From Alicyclobacillus sacchari (GTDB taxonomy: Bacteria; Bacillota; Bacilli; Alicyclobacillales; Alicyclobacillaceae): a stretch of DNA of 64,000 bases. The notes beneath the pieces are model-generated. The model was not told the origin of the DNA and made no database searches. It saw nothing but the letters and a program-made list of their open reading frames with translations. The translations under genes and the position numbers were made by a program. The first letter of the stretch is position 1; the number at the start of each line of letters is the position of its first letter. Where the stretch lies: assembly GCF_004366795.1 (NCBI RefSeq), contig NZ_SORF01000008.1, positions 1-64,000 of the forward strand, in the 5' to 3' direction. This document shows, in pieces, positions 17,935-26,756 of this stretch.

Positions 17935-18286
17935 AAAATATCCCCGCCCCTTGAGGGGCGAGGATATGCTCGCGGTACCACCCTGCAAAGGCCTGCCTAA
18001 GCAATGGCGTATCACAATAAAAACCCCGCCCCAAGTAGGGACGAGGTCGTCGTGGTACCACCCTATTGCAAAGGCCGCAAGCCTTTTACTTCATTGGGAT
18101 AACGGAAACGTTAGGCGCTTCCGGCTCGAGCTACAAGCTACCATACCAGTAGTCTTCACTCTGCGGCTCCGAAGTGAACTTCCACTGCCCATCTCAGTTC
18201 GGTTTGCACCAACCACCGACTCTCTGTACCGATCCGAACAGGTACTCTCTTCATCCATGCCGTTTCCACGATAGAGTTGTCAGTAT
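17935..18286 (-). promoter_or_regulatory. T-box riboswitch with one Stem I and two antiterminator/terminator modules
   Basis: The 380-nt leader of aroQ has T-box landmarks: AGAGAG and GGTTGGTGCAAACC in Stem I, a probable Phe specifier TTC at 18176-18178 (context GAAGTTCACTTCGGAGC), and then the T-box AGGGTGGTACCACG (18051-18064) with terminator 18018-18047. Only about 65 nt further a second T-box AGGGTGGTACCGCG (17971-17984) has its own terminator at 17935-17967, a strong stem plus TATTTT. There is no room for a second Stem I. Uncharged tRNA would have to antiterminate both. The specifier assignment is from pattern only. Confidence 0.9.
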
Positions 18287-18292
18287 AGTCGA

Positions 18293-18321
18293 AATATATA
18301 TCGACATCCGCAGATTGTCAA
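18293..18321 (-). promoter_or_regulatory. Sigma-A promoter of the T-box/aroQ transcript
   Basis: A perfect TTGACA (18316-18321), a 17-base spacer and TATATT (18293-18298) lie directly before the Stem I region, just past the ahpF stop codon. Start of transcription expected near 18286. Confidence 0.85.
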
Positions 18322-18335
18322 TCCCAAAAGCCATC

Positions 18336-19865
18336 TCAGCTGCGAATGAGGTGATCGAAGGCCCCCAAGGCTGCCGTCGCTCCCGATCCCATGGAGATGA
18401 TAATCTGCTTATATGGGGCATTGGTACAATCCCCTGCCGCGAATACGCCGGGTATGTTTGTCGCCCCTCGGCTATCGACGACGATTTCACCAATCCGCGT
18501 ACGTTCCACGACGCCGCCCAGCCACTCGGTATTCGGCACAAGGCCAATCTGAACAAAGACGCCATCCAGATCCATGTGCTTGGTTTCACCTGAACTGCGA
18601 TCCAGGTACGTGATTCCGTCAACCTTGTCGGTACCGGTGATTTCTTTTGTCTCAACATGGGTGAGCACGGTGACATTGGCCAAGCTGAATAGTCGTTTTT
18701 GCAAGACATCGTCGGCCTTAAGCTCCGGCAAGAATTCGAGTACCGTCACATGGCGGGCAAGACCGGCGAGATCAATGGCGGCTTCAATTCCAGAATTCCC
18801 TCCGCCAATGACAGCCACGTGCTTTCCTTGAAACAGAGGTCCATCACAGTGCGGGCAGTAAGCGACGCCTTTATTTTTGAACTCCGCTTCTCCTGGCACG
18901 CCAAGCGTCCGCCAACGAGCCCCAGTCGCGATAATCACCGCTTTACTCCTCAAGACCGCGCCATTCTCAAGTTCGACTTCAGCAAGCTCGCCCTTTCGCA
19001 GCTGTTTTGCGCGTTGCGCTGGAATGATATCCACGTCATAATGCCGCACATGCTCCTCTAAACGAGCAGCGAACGTCGGCCCCTCCGTGTATTTGACACT
19101 GATGAAGTTTTCGATCCCCAAGGTGTCCAGAACTTGGCCGCCAAACCGCTCGGCTATCATCCCTGTGCGAATCCCTTTGCGCGCGGCATAAATTGCGGCG
19201 CTGGCCCCCGCCGGGCCGCCACCTACCACCAATACGTCGTACGGATCGCGATCCGCTAGATCAACCGGATCCGGATTGCTCCCGAGTTTCGCCAAGATTT
19301 CACCAATGGTCATTCGCCCACTTTCAAACCATTCCCCGTTCAAATACACCGCGGGCACCGCCATCACGCTTTTCGCTTCAACTTCCGCCTTGAACGCCGC
19401 CCCGTCGATCATCGTGTGCGTAATCCGGGGATGCAAAACGCTCATCGCGTTAAGAGCTTGGACGACATCGGGGCAATTGTGGCAACTCAAGCTTACGTAC
19501 GTTTCAAAGTGGTATTCGCCCTGCAAGCCTTGAATTTGACGAATCACCGCTTCATCCAGCTTCGGAGTCCGGCCACTCACCTGCAAGAGCGCTAAAACAA
19601 GGGAAGTGAATTCGTGACCCAGGGGAACGCCTGCAAACGCAATGCCCGTATCTTCACCGATACGATTGAGCGTGAAACTCGGAGTCCTCGGCAGTGTCGC
19701 CTGTTCAACGCGAATATGCTGTGACATGTCTGCCAACTCGTTGACGAGGGACAGCATATCCTTTGACACATCGTCCGATCCTACGCTGACACGGATGACC
19801 ACGTCCCCCTCCATCAATTGGAGGTACTGCGTCAATTGGCCGCGAATGTCATCATCTAATACCAT
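18336..19865 (-). CDS. ahpF: Alkyl hydroperoxide reductase subunit F
   Basis: A 509-residue flavoprotein disulfide reductase that passes electrons from NADH through FAD to AhpC. ATG 19865 is seven bases after AAGGAGG. Residues 1-200 hold the two thioredoxin-like folds with redox CxxC in SLSCHNCPD (about 128/131). The thioredoxin-reductase-like part has the FAD loop VVGGGPAGAS, active CPHCDG (about 344) and IGGGNSGIEAA for NADH, ending with VFAAGDCT. Length and motifs match the AhpF family. It follows ahpC by 12 bases as its operon partner under the PerR box. The aroQ promoter sits immediately behind it. Confidence 0.97.
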   Translation of the reverse strand: MVLDDDIRGQLTQYLQLMEGDVVIRVSVGSDDVSKDMLSLVNELADMSQHIRVEQATLPRTPSFTLNRIGEDTGIAFAGVPLGHEFTSLVLALLQVSGRTPKLDEAVIRQIQGLQGEYHFETYVSLSCHNCPDVVQALNAMSVLHPRITHTMIDGAAFKAEVEAKSVMAVPAVYLNGEWFESGRMTIGEILAKLGSNPDPVDLADRDPYDVLVVGGGPAGASAAIYAARKGIRTGMIAERFGGQVLDTLGIENFISVKYTEGPTFAARLEEHVRHYDVDIIPAQRAKQLRKGELAEVELENGAVLRSKAVIIATGARWRTLGVPGEAEFKNKGVAYCPHCDGPLFQGKHVAVIGGGNSGIEAAIDLAGLARHVTVLEFLPELKADDVLQKRLFSLANVTVLTHVETKEITGTDKVDGITYLDRSSGETKHMDLDGVFVQIGLVPNTEWLGGVVERTRIGEIVVDSRGATNIPGVFAAGDCTNAPYKQIIISMGSGATAALGAFDHLIRS

Positions 19866-19877
19866 CACTCGACCTCC

Positions 19878-20441
19878 TTAAATCTTGCCGACCAGGTCGA
19901 GGCTTGGCTTAAGTGTCTTTTCCCCTTCTTTCCATTTCGCCGGACAAACCTCACCGGGGTGGTTGCGCACATATTGTGCAGCCTTGATTTTATTGACAAG
20001 CATACTTGCATCGCGACCGATACCGTCAGCATGAATTTCGTACACCTGAATGACACCGTCCGGATCCACAACAAAGGTTCCCCGTTCAGCAATGCCTTGC
20101 GATTCAATAAGAACGTCGAAGTTGCGCGATAAGACGTGTGCCGCATCGCTGAGCATGGTGTAGGTAATTTTGCCGATGGCAGGTGACGCATCGTGCCATG
20201 CCTTGTGAGTGAAATGCGTGTCTGTAGAAATGGAATACACTTCTACACCGAGTGACTTCAACGTCTCATATTGATCTTGCAAGTCCTCTAATTCCGTTGG
20301 ACAGACAAATGAGAAGTCTGCCGGATAAAAGCAAAGAACGTTCCACTTCCCCTTCAAATCTGCATCGGTAACTTCAACAAACTCACCATTGCGATATCCC
20401 GTAACCTTAAACGGTTTGATCTCAGTTCCTATCAGCGACAT
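19878..20441 (-). CDS. ahpC: Alkyl hydroperoxide reductase subunit C (2-Cys peroxiredoxin)
   Basis: A 187-residue typical 2-Cys peroxiredoxin that reduces H2O2 and organic hydroperoxides. Peroxidatic Cys47 is in [13 protein letters not shown] and resolving Cys166 in GEVCPAKW. The C-terminal [18 protein letters not shown] matches bacterial AhpC. A good ribosome site (GGAGGAAATG region) precedes the ATG. First gene of ahpC-ahpF; the PerR box about 100 bases upstream predicts peroxide induction. Confidence 0.98.
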   Translation of the reverse strand: MSLIGTEIKPFKVTGYRNGEFVEVTDADLKGKWNVLCFYPADFSFVCPTELEDLQDQYETLKSLGVEVYSISTDTHFTHKAWHDASPAIGKITYTMLSDAAHVLSRNFDVLIESQGIAERGTFVVDPDGVIQVYEIHADGIGRDASMLVNKIKAAQYVRNHPGEVCPAKWKEGEKTLKPSLDLVGKI

Positions 20442-20542
20442 GTCATTTCCTCCTTCACATCGTTCACATGTACTTTCGCGCGATCATACCCGTGGACAAT
20501 CCCGGCGATTCTTAGTAGGCTTAGTTCATATCAACTCCTTGT

Positions 20543-20557
20543 TGATAATTATTATTA
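20543..20557. promoter_or_regulatory. PerR box between ahpC and perR
   Basis: TGATAATTATTATTA matches the Bacillus Per box TTATAATNATTATAA at 12 of 14 informative positions. It lies in the divergent region 100 bases from both starts, so it can control ahpCF and autoregulate perR. Confidence 0.85.
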
Positions 20558-20642
20558 ACTTGATTCGATTATAAAGAATGCACTTGGCTTTGTCAAAACA
20601 CATCTGATACATTGGATGGAGAACAGAAGGGAGGGAAGGTAC

Positions 20643-21074
20643 GTGCACGGACATGCAATCAACAGCGTGCAGTTGCTCAAAGAGGCTGGTCTTCGGGTGA
20701 CCCCCCAGCGTGAGGTGATTCTGCAGTTCCTGATGGACTACCAGGGACATGCGACAGTCGATGAGATCTATCGGTCCGTTCATCCGACCTTCCCAAGCAT
20801 GAGTGTTTCGACGGTGTACAACACGGTGAAGAACTTCGCCCAACTCGGCTTGGTCAAAGAGATCACAGTCGGGGATGGACCGAGCCGTTTCGATATCAAC
20901 GTCAAGCCGCACCATCACCTTGTGTGTGTCAAATGTGGCGCACTCATTGACTTTTATATGGAGGAACAACCGAAGTTCCAATTGCCGCCGGAAGCCACTG
21001 GGTTTGAAATCGAAGATTATCATGTCGAGGTCAAAGGAATTTGCCCTGCTTGCCGCGGAAAGTCCGCAGGTTGA
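20643..21074 (+). CDS. perR: Peroxide-responsive Fur-family repressor PerR
   Basis: A 143-residue Fur-family metalloregulator. GTG 20643 follows GGGAGGG; an ATG 27 bases earlier has no site. The winged helix covers LRVTPQREVILQFL to STVYNTVKNF. Regulatory-site residues fit PerR rather than Fur: His in GHATVDEIY, Asp in SRFDINV, and His residues in KPHHHLVC with Asp in ALIDF. Oxidation of the site His residues by Fe/H2O2 is the known PerR mechanism. The structural Zn site has two CxxC motifs (CVKC, CPAC). Divergent from ahpCF, with a Per box between. Confidence 0.93.
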   Translation: MHGHAINSVQLLKEAGLRVTPQREVILQFLMDYQGHATVDEIYRSVHPTFPSMSVSTVYNTVKNFAQLGLVKEITVGDGPSRFDINVKPHHHLVCVKCGALIDFYMEEQPKFQLPPEATGFEIEDYHVEVKGICPACRGKSAG

Positions 21075-21151
21075 TGACATTGCCCGTCTTTTGTGGGTAA
21101 GAAACTCACACTGTGCTTCCACCGTCGTTGTACGAAAGTCGTAGATGAGGA

Positions 21152-21181
21152 AATCCCCCGCCGGAGAACCAGCGGGGGATT
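21152..21181. terminator. Hairpin between convergent perR and phosphoesterase genes
   Basis: AATCCCCCGC pairs with GCGGGGGATT around a 10-base loop, a 10-bp GC-rich stem. A weak T run follows only on the minus strand. The rest of 21075-21363 shows no gene. Confidence 0.6.
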
Positions 21182-21363
21182 GTGCATCCTGCGCCTTTTT
21201 GGCTTTGGCTCTTTTCGTATCGGTTGTTGCTCATTGGGACAATCATGTTCGGCACAATGCGTCCAAGCGCGTGACACAACGTATTCCTGCCACACGCCAG
21301 ACAAAGATCGAGTGAACGGAAGCAGCCCGATTTGCGACCCAGAAATTCCTTTAGCTCACCAAA

Positions 21364-22482
21364 TTACTTCGGTTCACCAGGTATTGCGATGGTTTTGACT
21401 TGCTCACTGTCCGACGCATTGCCCAGATACCCAAGATTCCAGTTTTGCTCAATCGTACGCAGCAAAGAGTAGTGGTCTGCCCACGTGTTCACCTTGAAGG
21501 GGCCAACTGCCGCATTATCCACGATAATCATCGGAACCTGCCCGCCCCCGTATGGGCCGCCGGTCCATGTATAGCCGTTGTCCACCGTGACGCCTTTCGG
21601 CAGAATCGGAGCATCCGGACCAGGTGCGGTGAAAATGTCCATTGTGGCCTTGTCCGGCACGGTTCCATAGGGTGGATACTCCGCTTCATCCCACGTGATG
21701 TAAATCACGGACTTGCTCGTCTTCCAGCTCTTCGACGAGGTGATTTCCTGTACCAACCGTTGGATCGTCTGATCGCCATCTTTCGCCAATTCCGCGTCGG
21801 TCTCCTTGTACGGGGGCGTACCGTGCATGTCGTTGATGAGATTCGGGCTGATGAACGCGAAGTTCGGCACGCGGTTGTTCTGCAGATCCTGTTGCAACTG
21901 GGTCAACGGTACTACGTTTTGCAACCGCTTCTGGTTGTCAAGGATATCGGTCATCAACACGAACGGATCGTGCTTGTTCGCGTACAACGCGCCAGTCGGT
22001 GTGCTGAGAGACGTAGCGTTGTTATCCCAGTAGCCAGTATACCCGGCATACGGAATGCTCTCCATATAGCCTTTCCAAGTGAGGTGGTGCGCTTCGAGCT
22101 GATCGACCAAGTTGGTGTGATCAAAAGTCTGCGAAGGGTCGTCGCTGTTGGTCCCCCAGTTACTTCCGCTCAACAGAGCCACATAGTTGGCCAGACTGTC
22201 GTGCGTCACACCAAAATAGTTGCTTTCATAGCCGTCGCGCTGTGCAAGTTCGTTGACATACGGCATGTTGACGTTGCCAAGAATTTGTTGGGCGCCTTCG
22301 TTTTCCATCATAATCACGTAAATATGCTGGAATGGTTGCACAGATTCAGATGATCCGTGCACAGTGGATTGGCCCTTAACAGAATTCGCGACACGCTGCG
22401 CGGCGTGGGCGGGAAGCGCAACCGCTCCAACGAGCAGCGCGGCAACACCTGCGGTAGAAAACCAAACCGATCTTATCTTCAT
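21364..22482 (-). CDS. Secreted phosphoesterase (phospholipase C/acid phosphatase family)
   Basis: A 372-residue exported enzyme of the alkaline-phosphatase-like phosphoesterase family (PF04185 type). ATG 22482 behind GGGAGG gives a signal peptide (MKIRSVWFSTAG...PAHA); the 27-codon upstream extension is not signal-like. Motifs: IYVIMMENEGAQQILGN, with the Glu-Asn of the metal site; the nucleophile region VTHDSLANYVALLSG; FISPNLINDMHG; YITWDEAEYPPYG; and WADHYSLLRTIEQ near the end. Related enzymes include fungal acid phosphatases and bacterial non-specific phospholipases. It probably scavenges phosphate outside the cell. Confidence 0.82.
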   Translation of the reverse strand: MKIRSVWFSTAGVAALLVGAVALPAHAAQRVANSVKGQSTVHGSSESVQPFQHIYVIMMENEGAQQILGNVNMPYVNELAQRDGYESNYFGVTHDSLANYVALLSGSNWGTNSDDPSQTFDHTNLVDQLEAHHLTWKGYMESIPYAGYTGYWDNNATSLSTPTGALYANKHDPFVLMTDILDNQKRLQNVVPLTQLQQDLQNNRVPNFAFISPNLINDMHGTPPYKETDAELAKDGDQTIQRLVQEITSSKSWKTSKSVIYITWDEAEYPPYGTVPDKATMDIFTAPGPDAPILPKGVTVDNGYTWTGGPYGGGQVPMIIVDNAAVGPFKVNTWADHYSLLRTIEQNWNLGYLGNASDSEQVKTIAIPGEPK

Positions 22483-22829
22483 CAGCAGCCCCTCCCAAAT
22501 TTCGTTCGTGGATGACACCGCCCTACACCCAGGGATATTAGCCGCCTGATATGAAGATGTCATGTGGCTTGGATTGAAGTTTTGTAAAGGATATTTTCGT
22601 AAAGGTTGTTGCTAACAGCCCATGTGTTTGAATAGACTTCATATACCTTGGCTCAGGAAAAGCGTACTGTACCCGCTTCAAACTGGGCGGGTTTTTCCAG
22701 CTTGGCTCAATTCATCAAACAACCTTCGTATACGTCTTACCACCGCGCTCAAATCGCTCCCTGGACATACTGTGTCGGGTATTATGTATTCAAAAGGCAA
22801 CATCTATACGGAAACAGCTGCCCAGTCCG
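22483..22829. other. Intergenic region upstream of the phosphoesterase with a short direct repeat
   Basis: On the minus strand CCTTTACGAAAA and CCTTTACAAAA recur 15 bases apart (22580-22605), about 100 bases before the phosphoesterase start. The repeat is faintly like PhoP-box TTWACA repeats but with non-standard spacing. No gene is supported in the rest. Confidence 0.25.
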
Positions 22830-23624
22830 TCACCGACTTTCTTTGGGATTCGAAACGTAACGTTCATACCACTGTTCAAACTCGTTGGCCACAATCCTCT
22901 CACTCGTGAATCCATCCGATAGGTTTGACGCCAAGAACACAATCGGCTCTGCCATCACTTCTGGGTATAGCAAAGGAGATGTAAGCTTCGCCTTCATGTC
23001 TTCCGGAATCATGCCGGTTTCCGTTGCACCGCCCGGTAACAGCATATTGACCGTAATCCCGTGCGGCAACAAATCTTCCGCCATAATGTACGACAGGGAC
23101 TCCGCCCCGGCACGAGACGGCCCATACGGGACAAAACCCCGCCGGCGCATCGTCGCGTGGTTCATACTGATGTTAATGATCTTCCCGTGGCCCTGCGCCA
23201 CCATCATCGGTGCAAAACCACGGGCCACCAGAAAGTAGCCGGTCAGATTTGTGTCGATTACGTCACGAAATCCGTCCGGCGTAACTTCATAGAAAGGCAG
23301 CGGTTCGACCATAAAGCGAGGATTGACCGTTCGCATGCCAATCCCGGCGTTGTTCACGAGGACATCGAGGCTCCCCCACGTTTCTCTTACCCACGTGACC
23401 GCGTCACTCACCGAATCCTCAGAGCGAACGTCCATCGGCAGCTTGTGCGCGTCGTATCCCACATCAACAAGGCGTTTCACTTCGCTGTCCAGTTTGGAAC
23501 TTTGTCGTGCGGCCAAGGCGACTGAAGCCCCTGCACGTAACAATGCTTCGCTCATGGCAAGGCCGAGGCCACTGGAAGCGCCGGTCACAAGAATGCGGAC
23601 TCCTGTCAAACTGATGGGTTCCAT
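22830..23624 (-). CDS. Short-chain dehydrogenase/reductase with altered catalytic residues
   Basis: A 264-residue SDR. ATG 23624 follows GAGGAG. The N-terminal Rossmann motif VTGASSGLGLAM and NNAGIGM are intact. The catalytic segment reads NISMNHATMRRRGFVPYGPSR: the Tyr is present but the usual YxxxK Lys is Arg, and the position 13 before Tyr is Met, with Ser one earlier. The C-terminal part (LLPGGATETGM) is normal. It may be a weakly active or specialised reductase, or a binding protein. It stands alone; the upstream 230 bases contain a 10-bp inverted repeat. Confidence 0.85.
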   Translation of the reverse strand: MEPISLTGVRILVTGASSGLGLAMSEALLRAGASVALAARQSSKLDSEVKRLVDVGYDAHKLPMDVRSEDSVSDAVTWVRETWGSLDVLVNNAGIGMRTVNPRFMVEPLPFYEVTPDGFRDVIDTNLTGYFLVARGFAPMMVAQGHGKIINISMNHATMRRRGFVPYGPSRAGAESLSYIMAEDLLPHGITVNMLLPGGATETGMIPEDMKAKLTSPLLYPEVMAEPIVFLASNLSDGFTSERIVANEFEQWYERYVSNPKESR

Positions 23625-23694
23625 CTCGGATAGCTCCTCACTGTGATTTACGTCGATGATGTCGTCGGTCGTTCGTAAACGCCCCAATTGTCGG

Positions 23695-23785
23695 ACGGAT
23701 GGGCCTAATTACATGGTCTGTGTGCTATCATACCCAAGAAAATTGCCAATATCTCATCTACAGTGCCTCTGTAGCGCCCATCCGT
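23695..23785. repeat. 10-bp perfect inverted repeat upstream of the SDR gene
   Basis: ACGGATGGGC (23695-23704) and GCCCATCCGT (23776-23785) are exact reverse complements 71 bases apart, in the gap between the SDR gene start and the 3' end of the next leftward gene. They could be looped operator halves or a long hairpin. Confidence 0.4.
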
Positions 23786-23858
23786 ATAAACCTGAAGGGG
23801 CATATGTGGCCAAATGCAACTTATTGTAGCATCTGGAGATTATCATCGCCCTCGCCAC

Positions 23859-25241
23859 TCAACCAAGTTCGGTCAGCCTATCGACAAGTTTACCAGGGTT
23901 GAAAATCCCCAAAGGATCGAGCATGCGTTTTATATCCTGCATGATGGCCAGGGCAGGGCCATGCTCCGCCTGTTGGTATGCACGCTTGCCAAGGCCTACG
24001 CCGTGTTCCCCTGTGCACGTGCCACCAACCGAGAGGGCAAACTCCACCACATGGTGGGAAAAGTCTTCGGCGCGCCTCAAATCGTCCGGATCGTTCGTAT
24101 CTACCATGACGCCGACATGGAAGTTGCCATCACCCACGTGCCCAATGATCCCGCCGCGGATTTGCAGGCGCTCCATCCACGACTCCGCAACTGCGATGGC
24201 CTCTGGTAGCTGGGAAATCGGGACACAAACATCCGTGCTCATGTGAAACAACCCTGGGTAGGAACGCATCAGCGCATAAGCAGCATTGTGCCGCGCGGTC
24301 CACAACTGGCGTCGATCCTCCTCTGACTGCACAGCTCGAAACTGCGCACAACCCTCGTCGCGCAGGATGGCCTCCACCAGCTCCGTATCCGCCTGAACAC
24401 TGGCTTCAGAACCTGACAATTCGAGGAACAATGTCGGTGTCTCCGCGTACTGTGTACCTAGCTGCTTATTGATAACCTCCATGTATTGGCGACTCACCAA
24501 CTCACATCGCGTGAGCAACAAGCCCGTCCCAAGCAAGGTGCAGACAGCTTGTACAGCCGCTTGAACGCTGCCAAATTCCGCTGCAGCGGCGACTGTGCGC
24601 TCCGGTATGCCATATAACCTCAGCCACAGTTTGCTAAACACGCCCAGTGTCCCTTCCGACCCCACAAACAACTCGGTCAGATGATAGCCTGAACTCGACT
24701 TGGCGGCGAGCGATCCGGTCTGTATGACGCGTCCATCAGCCAACACGACCTCCAAGCTCCGCACGTTGTCCTTCATGCCGCCGTAGCGAACGGTCGTCGT
24801 GCCGCTGGCGTTGGTGGCCGCCATGCCACCCAGTGTGGCGTTTGCACCGGGATCGACCGGAAAAAAGAGTCCATACGGCCGCAAGGCCTCATGTAAGGCG
24901 CGTCGCGTGACACCCGGTTCGACACAGACAAGAAAATCGTTGGGCCGTACTTCGATCACGCGATTCATTCGTGTCAAATCAAGCGAAATGCCGCCATCAA
25001 CCGGAATCACGTGCCCCTCCAAGCCAGACCCAGCGCCAAACGGCACAATCGGTACACGGTGCTCGCGGGCAAACCGCACCGTCTGACAAATATCATCGAG
25101 CGATTCTGCAAATACCACCGCATCAGGAAGGTGCTCTGGATGATACGACTCGTCCCGCGCATGTGCCCGCCGCACGCTCTCGCCCCGGCTCACCTTGTCC
25201 GCGCCTAACAACCTCTGCAGCGACTCCCAGTCTACACTCAC
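23859..25241 (-). CDS. FAD-binding 2-hydroxyacid dehydrogenase (GlcD/D-lactate dehydrogenase type)
   Basis: A 460-residue flavoenzyme of the VAO/PCMH superfamily that oxidises a D-2-hydroxyacid (glycolate or D-lactate). FAD-binding landmarks: VPFGAGSGLEGHVIP, VDPGANATLGGMAATNASG and VGSEGTLGVFSKL. The C-terminal cap has the active-site histidines in GHVGDGNFHVG and GTCTGEHGVGLGK. The start is a GTG at 25241 without a strong ribosome site, so it is somewhat uncertain. No iron-sulfur partner (GlcF) is adjacent. A divergent MFS carrier gene 177 bases away suggests joint use of a carboxylate. Confidence 0.9.
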   Translation of the reverse strand: MSVDWESLQRLLGADKVSRGESVRRAHARDESYHPEHLPDAVVFAESLDDICQTVRFAREHRVPIVPFGAGSGLEGHVIPVDGGISLDLTRMNRVIEVRPNDFLVCVEPGVTRRALHEALRPYGLFFPVDPGANATLGGMAATNASGTTTVRYGGMKDNVRSLEVVLADGRVIQTGSLAAKSSSGYHLTELFVGSEGTLGVFSKLWLRLYGIPERTVAAAAEFGSVQAAVQAVCTLLGTGLLLTRCELVSRQYMEVINKQLGTQYAETPTLFLELSGSEASVQADTELVEAILRDEGCAQFRAVQSEEDRRQLWTARHNAAYALMRSYPGLFHMSTDVCVPISQLPEAIAVAESWMERLQIRGGIIGHVGDGNFHVGVMVDTNDPDDLRRAEDFSHHVVEFALSVGGTCTGEHGVGLGKRAYQQAEHGPALAIMQDIKRMLDPLGIFNPGKLVDRLTELG

Positions 25242-25342
25242 TCCGTCTCACGCCTTTCCTTGTGACACTCTCCAACGACATTCACGAACACAGCGCTTCC
25301 TGTTCAAAAAAACACGTTCATCAATTCTTCTACAGAACCATT

Positions 25343-25377
25343 CTCGAACCCTGGGTCTTTTAATATAATAATTCGAG
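25343..25377. promoter_or_regulatory. Dyad and -10 element between dehydrogenase and MFS genes
   Basis: CTCGAA (25343-25348) and TTCGAG (25372-25377) flank a perfect TATAAT at 25364-25369 reading toward the MFS gene; no good -35 is seen. The dyad over the promoter is a candidate operator. Confidence 0.4.
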
Positions 25378-25418
25378 AGTGGAAATATTACTGATGTCAT
25401 TAACAAGAGGTGATCAGG

Positions 25419-26669
25419 ATGACCGGCACCCCCCAAATGGGTAAACCGCACATCGTAGAGCCAACCGAAACACCCCGGCCGTTCTTGAAAGCGCTTATAT
25501 CCATTGCCTTGGTATGGGCGTTTGACGCGATGGACTTCTCCATCTTGACGTTTGTTCTCATTGATATTATCAAAGATTATCATGTACCGCTGACACTGGC
25601 TGCCGCTGTTTCGTCCGCCACCACGTTTGCGCGGCTCGGCGGTGGCTTTCTGGGCGGACTGTTGGGCGATGCCGCCGGGCGTAAAATTGGCCTCATCATC
25701 TCGATCCTATGGTTCAGCGTGTTCGAGTGTCTCACCGGCTTTTCCATCGGATTCGCACTGTTGTTCGTCGTTCGCATCCTTTATGGCATCGGCATGGGCG
25801 GGATGTATGCCAACGGCACGCCGATGCTGATGGAAATGATGCCTGCCAAGTGGCGCGGCCTCGCATCCGGCTTGATGCAATCAGGCTTCTCGTTTGGCTA
25901 TATTTTCGCAGCAATCCTGTATCGCCTGTGGTATTCCGATCTCGGTTGGCACAATCTGTTCTTTATCGCCTGTGTTCCAGCCGTTCTCGTGGCCATCTAC
26001 ATCTGGCGCACCTTACCCGAATCCCGCCGTTGGAAGCAAGCTCAAGCCACGCAGAATAAGCGCATACCCATTTCTTCTATCTTTGGCAAAGGCCGTACGT
26101 GGAACACCCTCCACGCCACACTCATCGCGATCATCGCCTTTAGCGTCACCTATCCCATCAACACGTTCTACGCGACACTGCTCAAAGAAGACGGCCACTT
26201 CTCGACTGCCGTTGTCGCCAATACCATCATCATTCTGAACGTCGCCGGTATTCTCGGCAACCTGATTGGCGGTTGGGTTTCAGATGCCATCGGTCGCCGC
26301 TTGACGCTCGTGATTGCCTCGATTGGCACGGCCGCAAGCTCATTTGTCTTTTTGCACATCGCGAACCAAGCCGATCGCGACATCTTTACGTTCCTGATTG
26401 GATTTTTCTCGATTGGGGGCGTATGGTCAGTGATCCCGACGTATTTGGCCGAGCACTTCCCCACTGGCGTTCGCTCGACGGGCCAAGGCACCACGTATCA
26501 TATCGGTGCGGCACTCGGAGGTGCCGTTGTTCCATTGATTGTATCCGGAATGGCCAATTCCGTTGGGGGACTCGCTGCGGCGATGACCTATTCCGTCGCG
26601 ATCGCGTCCCTTCTTGTGATCATCTTTGCGTCCCTATGGCGTGAATCAAAAGGCGAAGTGTTGGAGTAA
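25419..26669 (+). CDS. MFS transporter (carboxylate/aromatic-acid symporter-like)
   Basis: A 416-residue, 12-helix MFS carrier. ATG 25419 is chosen because AGAGGTGATC, a long match to the 16S 3' end, lies just before it; the GTG at 25410 is part of that site. Motif A copies: GGLLGDAAGRKIG after helix 2 and GGWVSDAIGRRL in the second half. WAFDAMDFSILTFVL in helix 1 is typical of the sialate/aromatic acid/lactate-type symporters. Its divergent pairing with a 2-hydroxyacid dehydrogenase suggests glycolate, lactate or a related acid as substrate, by inference. Confidence 0.88.
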   Translation: MTGTPQMGKPHIVEPTETPRPFLKALISIALVWAFDAMDFSILTFVLIDIIKDYHVPLTLAAAVSSATTFARLGGGFLGGLLGDAAGRKIGLIISILWFSVFECLTGFSIGFALLFVVRILYGIGMGGMYANGTPMLMEMMPAKWRGLASGLMQSGFSFGYIFAAILYRLWYSDLGWHNLFFIACVPAVLVAIYIWRTLPESRRWKQAQATQNKRIPISSIFGKGRTWNTLHATLIAIIAFSVTYPINTFYATLLKEDGHFSTAVVANTIIILNVAGILGNLIGGWVSDAIGRRLTLVIASIGTAASSFVFLHIANQADRDIFTFLIGFFSIGGVWSVIPTYLAEHFPTGVRSTGQGTTYHIGAALGGAVVPLIVSGMANSVGGLAAAMTYSVAIASLLVIIFASLWRESKGEVLE

Positions 26670-26756
26670 ACGCTTTCGTACATCGTATCGCGATCTCCCG
26701 CTGTGCTCAGGAGGCATTGCGCATGACAAGCACAGCGGGGTGCAGCAAACCAGCGA

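Noticed and set aside
22622-22909. Overlapping short plus-strand frames between phosphoesterase and SDR genes
   Set aside because: They run into the antisense of the SDR gene and lack recognisable features.
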